The position numbers were made by a program, and so were the translations under genes. DNA of 26,221 bases, taken from positions 1 through 26,221 of the forward strand of contig BDIU01000569.1 of NCBI GenBank assembly GCA_002118135.1, written 5' to 3'. How positions within the stretch are numbered: the stretch's first letter is position 1; the number at the start of each line of letters is the position of its first letter. Shown one piece after another: positions 1-9,941 of this stretch. The notes under the pieces were generated by a model. It had not been told where the DNA came from and searched no databases. It saw nothing but the letters and a program-made list of their open reading frames with translations. This stretch comes from Trebouxia sp. TZW2008. Lineage: Eukaryota; Chlorophyta; Trebouxiophyceae; Trebouxiales; Trebouxiaceae.

Positions 1-716
1 TCAACAGCTTGGTGAGTGTGTATTTGGTCCTTGAGGTTGAGACCGCTGCGTCGCTATTCAATGCTGCTATTGAGCAGCTTTTGCACGATTGCAAATCGCT
101 GCAGACCTTACACATTCTTGATTATGGAGGTGTTTATGGTGCAAGTATTGTACTTGATCAGGATCATGGTGTTTCTTTGCAAAAGCTCCGCATAGATCAG
201 CTTGGTTGTAATGTTTTAGATTTGAAACAAGCAAAGTCTTCGACCAGCGTCGAGCTTTTACATGTACACTGTCAACAGCAGGGCAGGACGTGCATTGAAG
301 CAACCTTTCCAACCAGTTTACAGTCGCTCGACATCACTGGTAATGAACTGTTCTATGCCACCCACAGGCTGCAGCTTGAACACTGTTGTCAACTGACTGA
401 GCTTGTGATGTGTGCTGGCTTGCCAAAGCGTTGGCGGGCTTTCAAGCCCATTTTGCCAAGTAGCTTGCGTCATCTAATGGTTAAACAGTACAATGAAGAA
501 AGCTGGGTTGATGTGTATGTCTGGCGTTGTTTGAGTTCATGTATTAACCTTGAAAGACTCACTTTGCCTCGTCACAAGGGTTTGTCAAAGCGTAGGAATG
601 CTGTTCAGCTGCAAGCTTGGGTTTTTGCTGCCAGACATTTACATGTGGTTGACTATGAAGTTCCACAGAATGTTGCTGACACACCCAATCAGGTCCAGTG
701 CAACAGATCTTGGTAA
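1..716 (+). CDS. Leucine-rich-repeat protein, 3' end (partial)
   Basis: The open frame running into the window from the left ends at a TAA at 714-716. It carries repeated L..L.L-type segments: LQTLHIL, LQKLRID, VELLHVH, LQSLDITGNEL, LTELVM, LRHLMV, LERLTL and LHVVDY, spaced about 25-30 residues apart. This is the pattern of irregular plant/algal LRR proteins, which mediate protein binding. No kinase, NB-ARC or F-box domain is visible, so the subclass cannot be told. Either the frame is exonic from the left edge, or an exon starts at about 78 after the AG at 76-77; a GTGAGT donor at 11-16 makes a short intron 11-77 possible. The N-terminus lies outside the window. A weak LRR-like echo lies downstream at 815-910. 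Confidence 0.6.
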   Translation, partial: NSLVSVYLVLEVETAASLFNAAIEQLLHDCKSLQTLHILDYGGVYGASIVLDQDHGVSLQKLRIDQLGCNVLDLKQAKSSTSVELLHVHCQQQGRTCIEATFPTSLQSLDITGNELFYATHRLQLEHCCQLTELVMCAGLPKRWRAFKPILPSSLRHLMVKQYNEESWVDVYVWRCLSSCINLERLTLPRHKGLSKRRNAVQLQAWVFAARHLHVVDYEVPQNVADTPNQVQCNRSW

Positions 717-1310
717 CAAAATTGTTGTTTGGAGCAGCTTCCGAATCCGAAGTTCCAATAATGTCGTGTGCAACATGAGTCTGTGATGCACTCCAGCGTC
801 AATATTGATGTGATGTGTCAATGTCAGCATTACTGATGTGCGCTCAACTCACTGAACTTGAGTTCCCAATCATTTCAAACTGTATGTTTGAGGTACACCT
901 CGAAGGAGCCGTAACAGTACCAAGATATATAGTATGGCTCTGGTTGTTGAAGTCAGTGCCCATCTTAGCCGTCAACAACATGCGAGATGGTACTGTCAAT
1001 CATCTAAGCTAGGGCTTCAACAGTCCGGCAGAATCCTTGTATCAGGCAGAAGATTTGCAAGCACAGCTCGACTATGGGCGCTCAACCTTGCCATGAGCTG
1101 AAATTGTGAAAATTGTGTTGACTAGATTTTCAACGCCTTTTTTGGACCCCTGTGGCTGCTATTCACGTAACCCATTTGTCATGAAAAGTTATGTCAAGAG
1201 CCTTGCTGCCCAAGGTTCAAACCTCAGATTTGAATAACCATTTGCCCCTGAGCTGCCGTTTACCCCACGCCGCACAGGTCAAGGTCGCGCTGAATCATCA
1301 CACGGCAGCG
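717..1310. other. Intergenic region with decayed LRR-like fragment
   Basis: No convincing gene. Around 828-900 the + strand could encode ALLMCAQLTELEFP, which resembles the CCQLTELVM segment of the LRR gene just upstream (about 385-410), so it may be a decayed duplicate of that exon. The last 120 bases become CpG-rich and probably form the promoter and 5' UTR of the amidase gene that starts at 1311. Confidence 0.4.
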
Positions 1311-4300
1311 ATGGCGCGATTGCCGTACGCGTTCTCTACCTGGCTTCTCATCACAGTGTTAGGTAAGTCATGGCGCAGTCCGACGTGCTGGTCTTTGTGC
1401 CCTTTTGTGCGGCATATATCTGCAGTGAGCACGTTTGTTACATTGGCCATGAACTCCGCGATTTCGAGCTCGAAACGTACATACGCATTAGACTGCACGC
1501 ATTGCCGACGCAGCAGCTTGTGCCAATGCGGAGACACCCCGCTTGTCCCCTCGCCTGTCGCGATCTCTGCTGCAAACAGCTGCAGCGCCAGCCGAGGTTG
1601 CACCAGCGACCATTGATGTGGCTCTTCTCTCAGCAACAGATGCTATCGCTCTCTTATGCTCGCGAAACATCACAAGCGTTGGTTATGTGCAAGCGCTTTT
1701 CGCTCACTACGACAACGGGGGCTTTGCGTGTCTCAACTCATTCATAACCCTCGACCGGGCTCAGGTACCGCTTTTTGCTATTTCGGCTCCCCCAGTACAC
1801 TCGACAGCTTTTGCGCATGCCTGCACAAGCCCGTCTCACGCCTGAACAAACCCCACAATAGCAACAACAGGCCCTCTATAAGCTTAAGTGCAGCTTTGAC
1901 ACTATTTATAAGATATATACACGCGGGATGAGCGGAACGCGCACATACACGTGTATGGTGCACCATATGTGCTGCATGCTGTCATTCAATGCCATTGCAT
2001 TGTGTCATGTGCAGGTGATTGCCGATGCAGCTGCAATCGACGCCAAGGCTGCTGCAGGACAATCAATCACTCCATTGTGTGGACTGCCACTGGTACATCA
2101 TGCTCAGCAACCTCAGCACGCAATGTTCAGATGTTGGCTTTGCTGAGTGCTGTAGCACTATGATCCCTGCGCTAGCACCATAGCTTGCTTCATAATTTCT
2201 GTGCTGTAAGAAACATTGGTGGCATGTTGTGTAGCATGTGGTTGCAGTTGTTGAGTTGCAGTTAAAGCAGTTGCTGAATTGCAAGTTTTGAATTGCAATG
2301 GTTGAATTGCAGTTTCTGAACTGCAGTGGACAATGCTGTGAATGCCTTCTGCATTGAGACATACATAAGACGTATGTCATGAAGTAGTGGAATAGTGTTG
2401 AGGCCTTACTTCATATGCAGGCTGTCAAGGACTCTATTGATGTGCAAGGCTATCCAACCACTGGTGCAACACCTGCCCTTGCTGGTAAGGCAACAGATGT
2501 CTGCAGGGCGTTAGATATTTCACTACTGTGCTATTGCTATGAACATATGCTAGCATGATACTTGCAGACCCACAGAACACAGCTTTGCTGCAGTGGTGTA
2601 CATGTGTTGATTGGTGCATGACAGGAATATATCATGGTCCAGTGTACATGCTTCGTACATTGATGTAGGCCACTGGCCTGCTTGCAGTGCACTTTTGATT
2701 GACGCAGACAGGTAGGTAGCTCATCTGGAAATTTCTTTTGGCTGCTAATTTATGATATTGAATGAAAGATGCCATGTTTACCCGCTCCATGTGCTATTGC
2801 AGCCCACCAGCCTTGTTTCAGTGCCCTGTCAAGGGACACACATGCAAGCCAATATCCTAGAACAATGCTTTCTGCTGCAGTTGCTGTAGAATTCTGAATG
2901 CAAGGCAACACGTTCATACGGTTCATGTGCTATTGCAGGGCATCAACCTTCCTTCAGTGCACCGCTGATTGACACATACAAGCAAGCCAGAATTCTAATA
3001 ATGCATTCTGCTGCAGTTGCTGTAGAATTTCGAATGCAAAGCCACATGCATGTTTACATGATTCATGTGTTGTTGCAGGGCACCGGCCTCCTTCAAGTGC
3101 GGCAAAAGCGCAGCAATCATTGACACATTCAAGCCAGCCAACATCCTGACAATGCTTTCCACTGCAGCTGTCTGATTCTTTAAAGAACATGTATCATGGT
3201 CACCTGCTTCAATTACTACTGCAGGGCACCGACCTCCCTTCAGTGCGCCGCTGATTGACACATACAAGCAAGCCAATGGCATCATCCTGGGCAAGATGAA
3301 CTTGGCTGAGCTGAGCACATCTATTGGCAGCATCAATCCCAATGTCCCAGGGAACAACATCACAACGCCTCTGAACCCCTACAATCAGACCAAAATTCCA
3401 GGAGGTGACACCTGATGACACAAATAGATCACAGTCAGCACCATCAGCGTTACCAGCATCAGCATGGGCATCATTATGTACATGGCAAACAAGATCCTGT
3501 GACCCTGCTAGGTGCATGGAGAATCCATGATTGTGGGTAGCTACGTCAGAAAAAACAACACAGCCTTGAGCATTTGCCAAAAACAGCAGAATTTAATATG
3601 TCCTTGCACGCTAAGGATGCATTTTTATTCTCTGCAATTTTGTATGCTTCTCCTTGCTTTTGCCGTGCAGCTGACAACATCTTGCAGTTGAAAGCTGGCC
3701 AAAGCACTCTGATCCTGCATTTGTTGCTCTGGCCTGCCTCTCACCTGTCACAGCAAGTCAAGGCTTGCATGTACGCGTATATACTAGACTCCAGGTTGCC
3801 TCATTTTCAGGACAATATGCTGCAGCATACCTTGCTTGTGACTGCAAAGATTTGTATAGCAAGTTTTCAATTTGGGCGCTCTGTGTTCAGTCCTGCCTCA
3901 ATTCTTTGCTCTGTATGTCATTCTGTGCTCCTTTTGGTCACAAAGCTCTGCCGCAAGACACCCTGCGTGACGTCTCATGCTAGAGTCGTCTTCTGCTTTC
4001 TAGTTCATTCTGCCTCTTTTTGTGATCAATTTTGGTGTGCATTGAGCCCTGCATTGTGCAGGAAGCAGTGGCGGGTCAGGGGCGTCAGTGGCAGCTCGCA
4101 TAGCTCCCTGGGCTCTATGTGAGGACACTGGTGGCTCCTGCCGATCACCTGCCATCGCCAATGGTCAGCTGCAACCTGCCATGCTGCATTTATTGCTCCA
4201 TTGCACCTAGAGTCAGGCTGCCCTGGTGCAAATGTTGCCTGTGCCTGCCCTGCTGCAATTGTTGGCTTCACACACACGCACTTATGTGATTTGCAGTGCA

Positions 4301-7300
4301 GATCATGAAAGACATGATGCTTGCTCTGTCAACGCTGTCAGACTAGTCCAGTACTGAATGTTTTGCTGAACACATGTTTCAGCACAAAATGTCTGTGCCG
4401 CGCTACTTAGCACAGCTACGTTGATGCTGTGTGCGCAGCATACATACAGCATGTTGCAAGGCATGATTGTCCTGTCCAGCTCTGACTTCTGTATCTTGAC
4501 AGGGATCTTTGGGTTGAGACCAACTTTGGGCTGCTACAACTACTCTGATGGCTTGCTGCCTGCCACCTTCACAAGGGACACTGTGGGTAAGCTTACATCA
4601 ATACTACTCTTCTTGGGCCCTCTAGTCATGCATAAAGACAAAGAGCGGCATGCAAGTGCACACAAGGAGCAACAGCCTTGCCTCCTGGTGAAGACATTGC
4701 GTGACAGTCAGAAAAGCACAAGCCCTCTTTTTGTTTGTGGTGCAGCAGCATTGAAAGCCTCAGTGGCTCATGGCTCTTCACCTGCATTGCACCTTACTTC
4801 CACAAAATTTGAGGGAGATGCATATAGGGACCATGCTGAAACCACTCCAAACTTCACATCCATTCTTGGCCTCTCATACCCTGCCTTGTTGCCGTCAATA
4901 CCAGGTGCAAAGTCTTTGTGCGCAGGTGCCATGGGCAGGACTATGGGAGACCTCATTACCCTAGACTCCATTGTCAGGTCATCCAACATGACAAGCACAG
5001 CAGTAGGAGCCATTCCAGATCCAGTAGCATGCGCTGCTAGGGTGGATCCAGACATTGACCTTCAAGGGCTTCGCCTGGGCCTGCCCTCTAATTTTGGCTG
5101 GGTCCATCCAGGCCTTTCCAGCCAGGTCAATCCTTTTACAGAACTCTGTTCAAAGTCAGCGTCCCATTCAAACCTTTCTTTGTTTGTGTTCATGATGCTG
5201 AAGATACCAGCATGATGTAGACATTGACCTTTGCCTGAGCCCGCCCTCTGAAATTGGCTGGGTCCATCCAGGCCTCTCCAGCCAGGTCAACCCTTTTCAC
5301 TACTTGTACATGTGTCATCCCAAATGAAGAAATGACAGTATAAACCAGACATTGGCCTGAGAGGGCTTTGCCTGGGCCCACTTCCAATTCTGGCTGGGTC
5401 TGTACATGCCTCTCCTGCTGGGTCATCCCTTCTGACTATCTGTGTTATGCACACCTGAGTTTATGAGCCCCAGGAACCTAATGAGCGCACCACACAGTAT
5501 GGAATAACATGACGACTTGGGACAGTACCAAGAGAAGATGACAAGTCCAGATGTGTGCTGGAATGCATATTACTTTATCATTGTGGTGGCAGACCCTCAA
5601 GTGTATTGCTGACATGTCTCATGCATGGCTGCAGATGGCAAATCTGACCAACATGGCATTAGCCAAGCTGGTGGCTGCGGGTGTGGTGCTAGTGCCCTTT
5701 GACTCATCCAACCTGGACCAGGCTATTGCTGTCTCCTGGGCTGGCGGTCCAGAGTCCATCGGTTATGAACTGCCAGACGCATTGTCAAGGTCTTGATTGC
5801 GCCTCCCCTTTCCCCCCCACCCCCAGCCACTTGACTCTGCCAGGCAATGTTTTGCCTCCCCCACCCCTGACCCGGTCTTTGATTTCTTCAACTTGAACAA
5901 GTGATTGCTGTCTCCTGGGCAGGCAGCCCAGAGTCCATCGGTCACAAGCTGTCAGATGCATTGTTGAGGTACCATCGAATGAATCATATCAGAGTGAAGT
6001 GTATTTGTCCAGAACTGTTAGCAATGACAAGGGCAATGGGTGAAATGATTTATCAAAAAGGTACTGAGTGCCCTTTCCCCCATTCTTTGACTCTCTTGAA
6101 TTGGGACCAGGCTGTTGCTGTGTCCTGGGCTGGCGGTCCAGAATCTGTTGATTATGAGCTGCCAGATGGGTCAAGGTGCCATTGTATCTATGTTAAATGA
6201 CCCGTGTATCTGTATGGATCTGTCGGCAGTGACAAGGGCAATAAGTGCCAAATGCATTAAGGTACTGATTGGCCTTAGGTGCCTACTCTTTGACTCTTCC
6301 TACTTGCACCAGGCGGTTGCTGTCTCCTGGGCTGGCGTCCATTGCTCACATGCTGCCACATGCTTTGTCAAGGTACTAGCATACCTGTGCACCAAGCTTC
6401 ACTGCACTGTGTTGCACTGCACTGCATGTCTTTGAGCGTGCTGGGAGTCCACCAGAAGCATTTCCAATTGAGTCAAGAAGACATCAGAGACTATGCAACT
6501 CTCAGGAATGCAATCTGCTGAAAGTGCAGCAACTTGTTGACGGCATTGGCCACCAGCGATGCCATTCTTGATGCAGTCAAAGCAAACTTCAAGCTGGCAT
6601 GATTTCGAATTGGGCTGACAAGTCCTGTGAGTTGCCTGTGTGCTGGCAGGTACCTGTATCGGCACAGCTACACAGACTTGACTGTGGCAGATGTCTTCAA
6701 CGCCATCAACAAGCCAAGCATAAAACAGGGGTTATGAGCCATATTTACAGTACAGGGAGTTCAGCAGAGCTGTTGCTGACACAGACTGGGTGGAAGATCA
6801 AAGTCTTGATGGTGCTTGACTTGTTGTTTGCCTGTGTGCTGACAGGTATCTGTATCGGCACAACTACACAGACCTGACTGTGGCAGATGTCTTCAATGCC
6901 ATCAACAAGCCAAGCATCAAACAGGGGTATGAGCCATATCTACAGTACAGGGAATTCAGCAGAGTTGGCGCCGATGTCAACTGGGTGGAGTATCTGTCAA
7001 CAGGTACAAGCTCTGAAAGATGCTCTCCGACATGCCTGCATGTCTGGCTAATCCCTTGTTCCCTTCATGAACAACCCTCCAGTCAGGCCCTTCTGATTCT
7101 GAAGAAACTGGCAGGAGAGACACTGATGTCCTCCTTCAATTGTCTTCAATCCTCTTCACGTTGTTCATCATGATTCACCATTCACATGCTGCTGATGAAA
7201 TCCTGTGACCCTGTTCAGAGGGTACAGAAGCAGTGAGTTGCACTTGATAAGTTCTGTCAAACGCCCTTGTTCTGCCGATGCAAACTCACTGTATAAGCAC

Positions 7301-9941
7301 TGATCTATGGCCTTAGATAGCTCCTTTGGGATAACGCTGGCTTTGGAGTACTGCTGCCATGCTGTTGCATTCAATGCAGCTTGGCAAAGGGCATTGCAGA
7401 TGCAAGAGACTGCTTGCACCTTTCTGCTCACAAATGCTGTGCAGTTTTCATGTTCACAACTCGTGGCTGGCAGTGCATGTGTCAATGGCAGGCCAATAAA
7501 CTTGTTGCTTGTGTCCAAAGCACAACCCTGCTTTGTGACAGTACATCTGTTACTGTCAGCTTGTTGCTCAAACTGTGACTACAGCATGTGTGGAGTGCAG
7601 GCCGCCCCAGCGTTGCTAAGGCTTGGAGGGACACATTTGCCACCCACAATGTGCAGGCCTTCCTGTACCCGGGGTCGTCAGTCACTGTTCAGTAAGCCAT
7701 CACAGTTACAACCAATTGCATTGCAGTTTCAGTGCCGTGACCGAGTTCAACGTCAGGGTCATGGCAATCTGCAGAGCTGCTCTACTGATTGTGGACTATA
7801 CATGCTATCACAATGCTGATCATATGCCTTCTGAAGCTTGCACAACCTTCGCATTTGTCTTGTTTACAGGCTTGCATGCTTGTGAACAGCAAACTGCAAA
7901 TTGCTGCCTGCTGTCTGGACCGCGCTGCATGCTCAACATGCCTTGAATGGGCTCACCTCCTCTAAACCCTGTACACTTGCATGATACACAGCCTCATACA
8001 CAACACCATTCAAAGCAGCCCTTGCATCGGCCATGTGTCAATTGCTCAATATCACATTCAAGCGTTGTTAGACTTGCTTGCAGACTGTCTTTTATGCCGG
8101 AGTCTGCTGTCACATGCTGCATCTCTTAGCTGTGCTGCAGAAACAATGTGTTCACCTGCATCTGCTGCACCTCTCAGCTGTGTGATTTAGTCCAAGACCA
8201 TAGGCGCTTTCATGCATCAACTGCTGCAAATCAGCTAATCATGGTCTCTGTGTGCCTGCAGGGCTCTTGATGCTTTTGAGCCTGCTGTGCAGTTTGACAA
8301 TGGCACCATTGCTGGAGGGAACACCTCCTTCTTCCAAATCGACTCCATCAGTACAGCCACAGGTGAATCTTCCATAAATGTTGCACTGCATGTTGTTAAA
8401 ATGCAACTTGTATCATACAGTATAGCTGTGCTGATACAACATAACAACTTGCGACTAGCTTGTGTCAGCTTTTGTATCTCACTCAAATCTGCCAGCACAC
8501 CTTGCCATTTGCTGTTTTATGGACTTGTCAGCTTGGCAACAAGGCCTAGCATGGCTATGCGTGCTGTGCTGTGCTGTGCTGTGCTGTGCTGTGCTGTGCT
8601 GTGCTGTGCTGTGCTGTGCTGTGCTGTGACTGATTCAAGAATATATGTGTGCAGCGCTTGCATTCCCTGTTGGTTTTGACAACACTGGCACCCCTGCTCG
8701 CTTGCAAATCTCAGCCCCACTGGGAAAAGATGGCCTGCTGCTGTCATTGGGCTTGGCTCTGCCGCTGCACTGTGATGTGTTGTGTTGTGTGGTGCTGTGC
8801 TGTGACTGACTCAATCGTATGTGTGCGCAGCGCTTGCAACTCCCATTGGATTTGACATCACTGGCACTCCTGCTGTCTTGCAGTGTTGCACCCATTCTGT
8901 TCATGAACTGAAGACACCCTTGTGTGCATGCAGCGCTTGCATTCCCCATTGGATTTGACAACACTGGCACCCCTGCCGGCTTGCAAATATCAGCCCCACC
9001 AGGCAACGATGGCCTGTTGCTGTCATTGGGCTTGGCTATGGAGCGGCTGTTTGGACCCTTGCCTGCTCCCCCTACCACTGCTGCATGCTCTGGCTGCTCA
9101 GCCAACGTCACCTATGTGCCGGTGAGTCAGTTCCCGTCAAAACTTCAATTTGCACAATGTGTGCCAACCATTATCAGCTGAAGCAACCCATCTGCTTGTA
9201 ACAAGCCAGTGCTGCGTGTTTTGGCTGCACAGCCAATGTCCTCGTGTACTCCTAAGCATGCATGCCCCAAGGCTTTCAGCTTGCACAGATTTAATCACCA
9301 CTGTTTTCTGCTCCCCCTACCATTGCTGCATGCTCTGGCTGCACAGCAATGTCACCTATGTGCCAGTAAGTTGCCAATACCCCAACGCTTTCAGCTTGCA
9401 TGGGTTCCATGACCTGTCAGCCTGCACCTGCTGCGCCATCATTGCTGTGTTTCCTGGCCAGCAGCGCTGCACAGCCCAACTTGTATGTGCCCATAAGCTT
9501 TCTGTGCCTTGACCCTTCCAGCTTGCCCAAACTGCATGACCACTGCTGCCTATTCTGGCTGTATAGCTGACCTCACCTATGTGCTTATAAACAATCTGTG
9601 CAAGAGGCTTTCAGCTTGCAAGTGGTGTAGCGCAGAAGCAGTGCGCGGTGGCCCAAAGTCATGTCCAGACCAACAGCCTTGTGCGTGTGTATCTGCTGCA
9701 GGCTACATACAACTCCACATTGGACGGACCTTTCCCCAATGCAACAGGTCCAAACACCACGTGGACCTCATACACACTCACATTTGATGGCTCATGCGCA
9801 TCAAACTACCTCACAAGCTATGGCAGAAATGGGCCTGTTGGGCAGGGGCTGTCGCTGTTGGATCACACAGGCATCACCAGCAACTATGTCAACACTTCCT
9901 CTGCTCCTGCCCCAGCACCTGCTGTGGCAACTGCCGGCTGA
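1311..9941 (+). CDS. Secreted amidase-signature family hydrolase, 14 exons
   Basis: Exons: 1311-1362, about 1580-1764, 2015-2092, 2421-2484, 3225-3404, 4062-4163, 4503-4586, 4926-5125, 5635-5789, 6846-7003, 7601-7691, 8262-8362, 8934-9121, 9636-9941. All junctions are GT..AG and phases match throughout, giving about 647 aa. AG sites at 1513, 1516, 1579 and 1585 all keep frame for exon 2; 1580 was chosen for its pyrimidine tract. MARLPYAFSTWLLITVLG is a signal peptide. Catalytic residues: Lys108 in AVKDSID, cis-Ser188 in GGSSGGSGAS and nucleophile Ser212 in DTGGSCRSP. The 24-residue Ser-Ser spacing equals that of fatty acid amide hydrolase. Further family landmarks are GIFGLRPTLG, TRDTVGAMGRTMGDL, FLYPGSS and GTPAGLQISAPPGNDGLLL. 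The enzyme should hydrolyse an amide C-N bond outside the cell or in the secretory pathway; substrate unknown. Exon 14 adds about 100 residues with several N-x-T/S sequons and an APAPAPAVA end that I do not recognise. Exons 5, 8, 9, 10 and 13 have decayed partial copies in neighbouring introns. Confidence 0.88.
2765..3190 (+). repeat. Three decayed acceptor+head copies of amidase exon 5
   Basis: Copies of the intron end, AG acceptor and first about 60 bases of exon 5 begin at 2803, 2939 and 3079, followed by the functional exon at 3225 (spacings 136, 140, 146). Each repeats a GGCACCGACCTCCC-like start and the GATTGACACATACAAGCAAG segment with substitutions and indels, then a shared intronic stretch (CTGCAGTTGCTGTAGAATT). 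Only the last copy continues into the full exon. The earlier copies lose frame or hit stops, so they are pseudo-exons. Confidence 0.85.
5216..5435 (+). repeat. Two decayed tail copies of amidase exon 8
   Basis: The last about 75 bases of exon 8 (from GACATTGACC at 5051 to the AG|GTCAAT donor at 5125) recur at about 5220-5290 and 5349-5430. The words GGCTGGGTCCATCCAGGCC and CCAGCCAGGTCAA are preserved in the first copy and eroded in the second. Both lie downstream of the functional exon, in intron 8, and neither keeps an open frame. Confidence 0.85.
5880..6400 (+). repeat. Three decayed tail copies of amidase exon 9
   Basis: The exon 9 segment encoding AVSWAGGPES recurs at about 5902, 6111 and 6313 (functional position about 5722; spacing about 180-210). 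Each copy includes the CTGTCTCCTGGGCTGGC core, and copies 1 and 2 run on to the CAGATG..TCAAGG donor region. The sequence between copies also repeats loosely. All lie in the intron after exon 9. Confidence 0.87.
6627..6800 (+). pseudogene. Near-complete duplicate of amidase exon 10, frameshifted
   Basis: Acceptor and exon starting at 6650 are almost identical to functional exon 10 (6846-7003) for about 140 bases: YLYRHSYTDLTVADVFNAI against YLYRHNYTDLTVADVFNAI. An extra T after KQG creates a frameshift and an immediate TGA, and the 3' part is eroded. The preceding intron end (TTGCCTGTGTGCTG(A/G)CAGGTA) is duplicated too. Unit length is about 196 bp. The second copy was chosen as functional because it alone stays open to a proper donor. 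Confidence 0.9.
8561..8933 (+). repeat. (GTGCT)n tract and two head copies of amidase exon 13
   Basis: A pentanucleotide tract, about 13 GTGCT units at 8561-8627, leads into an AG acceptor and exon-13-like head at 8655. The block is repeated with a decayed tract (8772-8810) and head at 8831, before functional exon 13 at 8934 (spacings 176 and 103). All heads begin CGCTTGCA and contain GG(A/T)TTTGACA..ACTGGCA. The first copy keeps about 110 bases of exon homology but changes reading after QISAP. The microsatellite is part of the duplicated unit. Confidence 0.85.
9200..9615 (+). repeat. Four decayed tail+donor copies of amidase exon 13
   Basis: The exon 13 end (CTGCTGCATGCTCTGGCTGC..ACCTATGTGCC then the GTGAGT donor at 9122) recurs at about 9207, 9321, 9439 and 9541, spaced about 100-130 bases. 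Each is followed by an intronic word such as CTTTCAGCTTGCA. The copy near 9321 is best preserved and carries a GTAAGT donor-like site. All lie between exons 13 and 14. Confidence 0.83.

Noticed and set aside
4421..5215. A single 264-codon frame in the amidase region
   Set aside because: It contains exons 7 and 8, but 4587-4925 starts with GTAAGC, ends with an AG and lacks amidase similarity, so it reads through an intron that happens to be open.
8517..8747. Minus-strand open frame with (STAQH)n
   Set aside because: It is a translation of the GTGCT pentanucleotide microsatellite inside an amidase intron.
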